Below, piece by piece: positions 59,735 to 64,000 of a stretch of DNA of 64,000 nucleotides (positions are counted from its first letter, which is position 1; each line of letters opens with the position of its first letter). The notes under the pieces were generated by a model. The model was given only the letters and a program-made list of their open reading frames with translations, searched no databases and was not told where the DNA came from. Source of the DNA: Hydrogenophaga sp. (lineage in GTDB: Bacteria; Pseudomonadota; Gammaproteobacteria; Burkholderiales; Burkholderiaceae_C); assembly GCF_025699295.1 (NCBI RefSeq), contig NZ_JAILWB010000021.1, positions 26,740 through 90,739 of the forward strand, written 5' to 3'. Both the position numbers and the translations under genes were made by a program.

Positions 59735-60334
59735 ATGCGCCACCTTGTCCTGTCCACTTTCGCGCTCTGCGCCGCCCTGCTGGCGAGTTCACCGGCCCAG
59801 GCCCAGGCCGCACGCTACGAACTCGACCCCGACCACACCACCGTGGCCTTCCTGGTCGACCACGTCGGCTACGCCAAGGTGCTGGGCCTGTTCCGCTCGG
59901 CGCGCGGCAGCTACAAATTTGACGAAGCGACGGCCACGCTGTCCGAGGTGCGCATCGAGGTGGAGACCGCCAGCGTCTTCAGCAACCAGCGCAAGCGCGA
60001 CGAACACCTCAAGGGCCCGGACTTCCTCAACAGCGGCGAGTTTCCCCGCATGGTGTTCACCGCCGGCGGCGCCCGGCGCACCGGTGACCGCACGTTCGAG
60101 ATCGCGGGGCAGCTCGAACTGCTGGGAAAATCCTTGCCGCTCACGCTGCAGGCCACCTGGAACAAGAGCGCCGAGTCGCCCCTGGGCGGGCCGCTGCGCA
60201 AGCCCTACGTGATGGGCGTGTCGGCACGCGGCAGCTTCAAGCGCAGCACCTACGGCATGAACTATGCGGTGGCCAACGGCTGGGTCGGTGACGAGGTGCC
60301 GCTGATCATCGAGTTCGAGGCGGTGCGGCAGTGA
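59735..60334 (+). CDS. YceI family periplasmic lipid-binding protein
   Basis: 199 residues with a signal peptide (MRHLVLSTFALCAALLASSPAQAQA). The YceI barrel shows DPDHTTVAFLVDHVGYAKVLGLFRSARGSYKF, EVRIEVETASVFSNQRKRDEHLKGPDFL and PLGGPLRKPYVMGVSARGSFKRSTYGMNYA. Such proteins bind isoprenoid-like lipids or their quinone derivatives in the periplasm. Starts 3 bases after the CDP-alcohol transferase stop. Ligand unknown. Confidence 0.9.
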   Translation: MRHLVLSTFALCAALLASSPAQAQAARYELDPDHTTVAFLVDHVGYAKVLGLFRSARGSYKFDEATATLSEVRIEVETASVFSNQRKRDEHLKGPDFLNSGEFPRMVFTAGGARRTGDRTFEIAGQLELLGKSLPLTLQATWNKSAESPLGGPLRKPYVMGVSARGSFKRSTYGMNYAVANGWVGDEVPLIIEFEAVRQ

Positions 60335-60362
60335 AGCCTGCCGCTGTCGCGAAGCACACGGC

Positions 60363-62114
60363 TTGAACACCGCCCCGCCCTGCGACGTGCGAACAGTCGC
60401 GCCCCGCGCCGCGCTGGCGTGGCTGCTGCGTTTTGGCGCAGCGTTCGTGCTGCTCAACACGCTGCTGACCTTCGAGAACCTCTGGCCGGGCTTTGGCGTG
60501 CGCACCATGCCGCGCCTGTCGTTCGAGCTGTGCCTGGCGGTCGTGGCCCTGATGGCCTGGGTTGCCTGGCGCGGCCGGCTGTCCGCGCGCGCGGCGACGC
60601 TGCTGGCCCTGGGCTTCGTGGCGCTGGTGGTGGCGCGCTATGCGGATGTGACCGCCCCCGCCGTGCTGGGTCGCCCGGTCAACGTGTACTGGGACGGGCG
60701 CCACGCCCTGGAGCTGCTGCGCGTGGCGGCGCAAGCGGCACCAGCCTGGCAGGTGGTCGCGGCCCTGCTGGTGCTGCCACTGGGCGCGCTGCTGATCGGG
60801 GGGCTGGCGCGCGCGGCCATCGTCTCGCTGTCGCGGTGTCTGCAATCGCGCGCGCCACGCCCCTGGCTGCTGACCGCGGTGGCGGCGCTCACGCTGAGCT
60901 TTGCCGCCTACGAGCCCGATCGGCGCGACACGCGCTGGTTCTTCTCCCTGCCGCTGGCGCCGACATTGCTGCACCAGGCCCGCCTGCTCGCCGGCGTGTG
61001 GCTGCCCGGGCGCGACGACGCCGTGCTGGGCGCCAGCCCGGCGTTCGACGGCACGCTCTCAGGGCTCGTCGGCGAGCACGGCCCGGCGGACGTGCTGCTG
61101 GTCTTTGCCGAGTCGTACGGTGCGGGCAGCTTCGACCAGCCCGCGCAGGCCGCCGCGCTGGCCGTGCCGCGCCAGGCGTTCGTGCAGGCGATCCAGGAAG
61201 GCGGCCGCGCCGTGGTCTCGGCGCGCGTGAGCGCGCCCACCTACGGCGGCGCATCCTGGCTCTCGCACGCCGCGCTGCTGGCCGGTGTGGACACGCGCGA
61301 CCCCGCCGCCCATGACCTGCTGCTGACCAGCGACCGGCCCACCCTGGTGCGCCATTTCGCGCGCCACGGCTACCGCACCGTGGGCTGGATGCCCGGCCTC
61401 AAGCGCCCCTGGCCCGAGGGCGCGTTCTACGGCTTCGACCGCCTGGCCGACGACGCCGGCATCGGCTACGCCGGGCCGGATTTCGGCTACTGGCGCATCC
61501 CCGACCAGGCCGCCATGGCGCTGCTGCAGGCGCAGGAGCTCGGCGCCGCGGCGGTCCCACAGGGCCACACACCGCGCTTTGCCGTGTTTCCCACCACCAG
61601 CACCCACGCGCCCTTCCACCCGCTGCCGCCGTTCGTGCCGGACGCCACGCGCCTGCGCGGGCCCGACGCGTACACCCCCGAACAGGTCAGCGCCGCGCGG
61701 GCCGCGCCGCTGTCGGCGCGCGACGCCCTGCCCCGCTACCTGGAGAGCCTGCGCTACCAGTACGCGTGGCTCGCCCAGCTGCTGCGCCAGCCCTCACCCC
61801 GGCCGCTGCTGATGGTCATCGTGGGCGACCACCAGCCGCCGGCGCTGGCCGGCGGGCGCAGCGCGTCCTGGGACGTGCCGGTGCACGTGGTCAGCGACGA
61901 CCGTGCCCTGCTGCAGCGCTTGCTGGGCAATGGCTTCGTGCCCGGCGTCGAGCCGCCCGGGCAGGCGATCGGCCCCATGCACGGGCTCACGCAGGTGCTG
62001 CTGAACGCCTTCGATGGGCCGGGCGCGCACGGGCCGGTGGGCATCGAGCAGGTCGCCGCACCGCCCGCCACCCTGATCCATCCACAGCTCCCGGCGGCAG
62101 CGCCGGGCTCCTGA
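60363..62114 (+). CDS. Membrane sulfatase-fold protein (LTA-synthase/phosphoglycerol-transferase like)
   Basis: 583 residues from a TTG; a GTG at 60387 is an alternative. N-terminal ~185 residues have ~4-5 membrane helices. The extracytoplasmic domain is of the alkaline phosphatase superfamily: a metal/nucleophile segment VLLVFAESYGAGSF near residue 240, APTYGGASWLSHAALLAGVDT near 290, STHAPFHPLPPFV near 415, and VIVGDHQPPALAG near 482 (Asp-His ligands). Homologues transfer phosphoglycerol or phosphoethanolamine to envelope glycans or lipids. It may modify the envelope product of this cluster. Confidence 0.83.
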   Translation: MNTAPPCDVRTVAPRAALAWLLRFGAAFVLLNTLLTFENLWPGFGVRTMPRLSFELCLAVVALMAWVAWRGRLSARAATLLALGFVALVVARYADVTAPAVLGRPVNVYWDGRHALELLRVAAQAAPAWQVVAALLVLPLGALLIGGLARAAIVSLSRCLQSRAPRPWLLTAVAALTLSFAAYEPDRRDTRWFFSLPLAPTLLHQARLLAGVWLPGRDDAVLGASPAFDGTLSGLVGEHGPADVLLVFAESYGAGSFDQPAQAAALAVPRQAFVQAIQEGGRAVVSARVSAPTYGGASWLSHAALLAGVDTRDPAAHDLLLTSDRPTLVRHFARHGYRTVGWMPGLKRPWPEGAFYGFDRLADDAGIGYAGPDFGYWRIPDQAAMALLQAQELGAAAVPQGHTPRFAVFPTTSTHAPFHPLPPFVPDATRLRGPDAYTPEQVSAARAAPLSARDALPRYLESLRYQYAWLAQLLRQPSPRPLLMVIVGDHQPPALAGGRSASWDVPVHVVSDDRALLQRLLGNGFVPGVEPPGQAIGPMHGLTQVLLNAFDGPGAHGPVGIEQVAAPPATLIHPQLPAAAPGS

Positions 62115-62120
62115 ACGCCG

Positions 62121-62915
62121 TCAGCCCGGCAGCCAGGCGTGCACGTCGCCCGAGGGGGCGTTGACCGGCATCGCGCGCAGCCAGGCCCGCAGCGCATCCG
62201 CCGGTTCGCCCGCGGGTTCCAGCAGACGCAGGCGTTCGCCCAGCGACACCGCGTACCGGTAGCGCCCCGGTCCGGCCAGGTCTTCGATCCGGTCGATGCA
62301 GCCCAGCGCCAGGTCGCGCACGGCGGGCAGGAACTCGAAGGACAGCGCCGGTACCGGCTGGCTCAGCCCGAGCAGCACCTGCAGCTCGAACCCTTCCACG
62401 TCGATCTTGATGAAGTCGGGCACGCCGTGCCTCGCGATCAGCGCGTCCAGCGTGGTGACTTCCACCATCGGCCCCGCTTCCCAGCGCACGTCCCGGAAGG
62501 ACGGTGCCGCGCCCGCGCGCCGCACGAAATCGGCCGACAGCGTGGCCACCGTGGGCGTGCGCGGGCTGGCCATGAGGCGCGCCTGCCCGGGTGCGCTGCC
62601 CAGGGCCTGCGGCAACAGCGTGACCTGGGCATCGCCGCCAAAGCGGCGTTGCAGCAGTTGCACGAAGTCGGGTTGTGGCTCCAGCGCGACCACGCGCGCG
62701 CCCAGTTGCCGGAAAGCCGCGACCCGGTTGCCCGCGTGCGCGCCGACGTCGAACGCCAGCCCGCCCACTGGCACGAAGCGTCGGTAAAAGCGCCGCAGCT
62801 GTGCGCCGCGCCAGGGAATGGCGCGGTAGATCAGCAGCGAGCGCAGCAGGCCGAGCTGGCGGTCAAAGCGCTCACCCAGGGACAATTCGGCGCGAGATGG
62901 CATTCCGGCGATCAT
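62121..62915 (-). CDS. FkbM family methyltransferase
   Basis: 264 residues from ATG 62915, just after the LysR stop; an ATG at 62903 is an alternative. SAM motif LAFDVGAHAGNRVAAFRQLGARVVALEPQP near residue 55, and the FkbM block DALIARHGVPDFIKIDVEGFELQVLLGL near 170. FkbM enzymes O-methylate sugars, polyketides or lipids. It is encoded on the minus strand next to the LysR gene and convergent with the sulfatase-fold gene. Confidence 0.88.
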   Translation of the reverse strand: MIAGMPSRAELSLGERFDRQLGLLRSLLIYRAIPWRGAQLRRFYRRFVPVGGLAFDVGAHAGNRVAAFRQLGARVVALEPQPDFVQLLQRRFGGDAQVTLLPQALGSAPGQARLMASPRTPTVATLSADFVRRAGAAPSFRDVRWEAGPMVEVTTLDALIARHGVPDFIKIDVEGFELQVLLGLSQPVPALSFEFLPAVRDLALGCIDRIEDLAGPGRYRYAVSLGERLRLLEPAGEPADALRAWLRAMPVNAPSGDVHAWLPG

Positions 62916-62916
62916 G

Positions 62917-63837
62917 CTATGGAACCGGCCCCCGGACCCACCCCCGGATCGTTTCAACCACCAGCTCGGACACCTCTCCCATCACAGGGTCCTCGAGCAA
63001 GGCGGAGCGGCTCCAGAGGTAAATGGGCCGCGGCATGGGCACGCCGGGCATGGGCAGTTCCACCAGATCGAAGCGCGCGGCCAGACGGCGCAGCGGGAAG
63101 CGCGGCAGCACCGCCAGGTGCTGGCCCTGGGCCAGCATGTCCAGCAACATGGATGCATCGCCCAGCACCGTGATCTCGGCGCGCAGACGCTGCACGCCCA
63201 CCGCCTCCAGCTTGCCGCGCACGTCCTGATCGAACGGCGAGGCGGTACCCAGACTGATCCAGGCGCGGTCGTCCACATCCTCGGCGCGCAGCGTGGTCTG
63301 GCGCGCCAGCACGTGCCGCCGCCCGCAGAACACGCCGAGTTCGTCGTCCGCCAGCAGCTGGCGCACGATGCCCGGTGGCGGGTGCTCCAGCCAGGAAGGC
63401 GCGATCACGAAGTCGTGCCCGCCGTCGATGAGCTGCTCCAGCAGCAGGTGGGGCCGGTCGCTCTGCACGGCCAGCGCCAGATCGGCGAAGTGGCGCAGCA
63501 GCACCGGCGCGAGTTCGCCCAGCACCGCCGCACCCACCACCGGCCCCGCGCCCAGGCGCACCTGGTGCCGGATGCCGCCGCGGTGCCGTGCCGAGACCTC
63601 AGCCGCATCTTTCAGCCGTCGCGCGATCGCGCGGCCCTCGCGCGCGAGCATCTCGCCCAGCGGTGTGCTGCGCACGCCGTAGCGGCTGCGCTCGAACAGC
63701 CGCCCGCCAGCCTGCATCTCCAGCGTCTGCATGTTGTGCGTCAGCGTGGGTTGCGTCAGGTGCAGATGCCGGCTGGCCTGCGTGATGGAGCCCTTCTCCA
63801 GGATGGCGGCGAGCTGAACCAGGTGTCTTGGATCCAT
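62917..63837 (-). CDS. LysR-family transcriptional regulator
   Basis: 306 residues. N-terminal winged HTH (LVQLAAILEKGSITQASRHLHLTQPTLTHNMQTLEMQAGGRLFERSRYG) and a LysR effector domain after residue ~90. Divergent from whatever lies to the right of the window; its target is likely that divergent gene or the FkbM gene downstream. A helix-turn-helix residue set is complete. Effector unknown. Confidence 0.92.
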   Translation of the reverse strand: MDPRHLVQLAAILEKGSITQASRHLHLTQPTLTHNMQTLEMQAGGRLFERSRYGVRSTPLGEMLAREGRAIARRLKDAAEVSARHRGGIRHQVRLGAGPVVGAAVLGELAPVLLRHFADLALAVQSDRPHLLLEQLIDGGHDFVIAPSWLEHPPPGIVRQLLADDELGVFCGRRHVLARQTTLRAEDVDDRAWISLGTASPFDQDVRGKLEAVGVQRLRAEITVLGDASMLLDMLAQGQHLAVLPRFPLRRLAARFDLVELPMPGVPMPRPIYLWSRSALLEDPVMGEVSELVVETIRGWVRGPVP

Positions 63838-64000
63838 AGGAATATTTATATTTGGCGAGCAATTTTCAATTTTACGGATGTACAGCGAGGGCCTAAGCTT
63901 CGCCAGAGCCCCCTCGGGCCGAATGAAACCCCAACACCAGGAGACGGGGTGACCTCGTTTCCGGTGCAGAAAGCCGGTTTAGCAGCTGAGGGTTAACCCG
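63838..64000. other. LysR promoter region
   Basis: AT-rich DNA (AATATTTATATTTGG at 63840) immediately before the LysR start, as typical for a divergent autoregulated promoter. A GTG at 63949 behind GGAGACGG reads only 15 codons to a TAA at 63994 and is not called. The rest holds no gene. Confidence 0.5.

Noticed and set aside
63949..63996. A 15-codon frame starting GTG after GGAGACGG
   Set aside because: Too short and ends at a TAA before the window edge; only chance or a leader peptide, not supported.

Overview
The window is about 64 kb of uniformly GC-rich, densely coding bacterial DNA. Gene content (Tct-type transporter genes, polar amino-acid ABC transporter, Bcr/CflA and DHA2 efflux, HDOD proteins, TadA, YgfZ, MltG-Tmk-HolB), GGAG-type ribosome sites and two dispersed repeat types that I associate with this group point to a betaproteobacterium of the Burkholderiales, most likely Comamonadaceae (Hydrogenophaga-like). 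This assignment is an inference from gene content. I saw no rRNA, tRNA, CRISPR array, insertion sequence or phage structural gene.

Layout. 1-5 kb: a plus-strand run with an acyl-CoA dehydrogenase (cut by the window edge), GST, ElaA-type acetyltransferase, SDR, Ogt, AraC and a VOC protein. 5-9.5 kb: a Kef-type antiporter facing two MFS exporters. 9.5-19.7 kb: chemoreceptor, DUF72, Tex, two paralogous HDOD proteins each with a sigma-28 (FliA)-like promoter, a patatin-like hydrolase, a DUF1311 protein and TrhO. 19.7-27.4 kb: an accessory minus-strand locus with a LuxR-type DNA-binding protein, two tandem paralogous ~500-residue proteins that I do not recognise, a GH19 lysozyme/chitinase-like enzyme and a membrane protein, closed by a terminator, then a large winged-helix regulator. 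27.8-37.7 kb: Fe-alcohol dehydrogenase, HSL esterase, a thioesterase-GNAT fusion, NRDE, YgfZ, then mltG-tmk-holB-pilZ-tatD and an ankyrin protein. 37.8-44.5 kb: tctBA without tctC, then a polar amino-acid ABC transporter with an embedded M14 amidohydrolase. 44.5-54.4 kb: penicillin acylase family protein, a cyclase-FHA protein, a small unknown protein, LD-carboxypeptidase, a TadA-haloalkane dehalogenase fusion, an OpgC-like protein, SGNH hydrolase, PaiB and a membrane protein. 54.4-62.1 kb: a compact cluster with a RibD-type reductase, methyltransferase, glycosyltransferase, a PTPS/QueD homologue lacking catalytic residues, a Zn-type dehydrogenase, a CDP-alcohol phosphotransferase, YceI and a membrane sulfatase-fold protein. 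It ends with an FkbM methyltransferase and a LysR regulator.

The two best candidates for undescribed biology are the tandem-paralogue/GH19 locus (22.3-27.4 kb) and the catalytically altered PTPS cluster (54.4-62.1 kb). The TadA-dehalogenase fusion is also notable: an in-frame internal start with a strong ribosome site could yield a free dehalogenase as well. One 15-base repeat core lies inside two unrelated genes in different reading phases.
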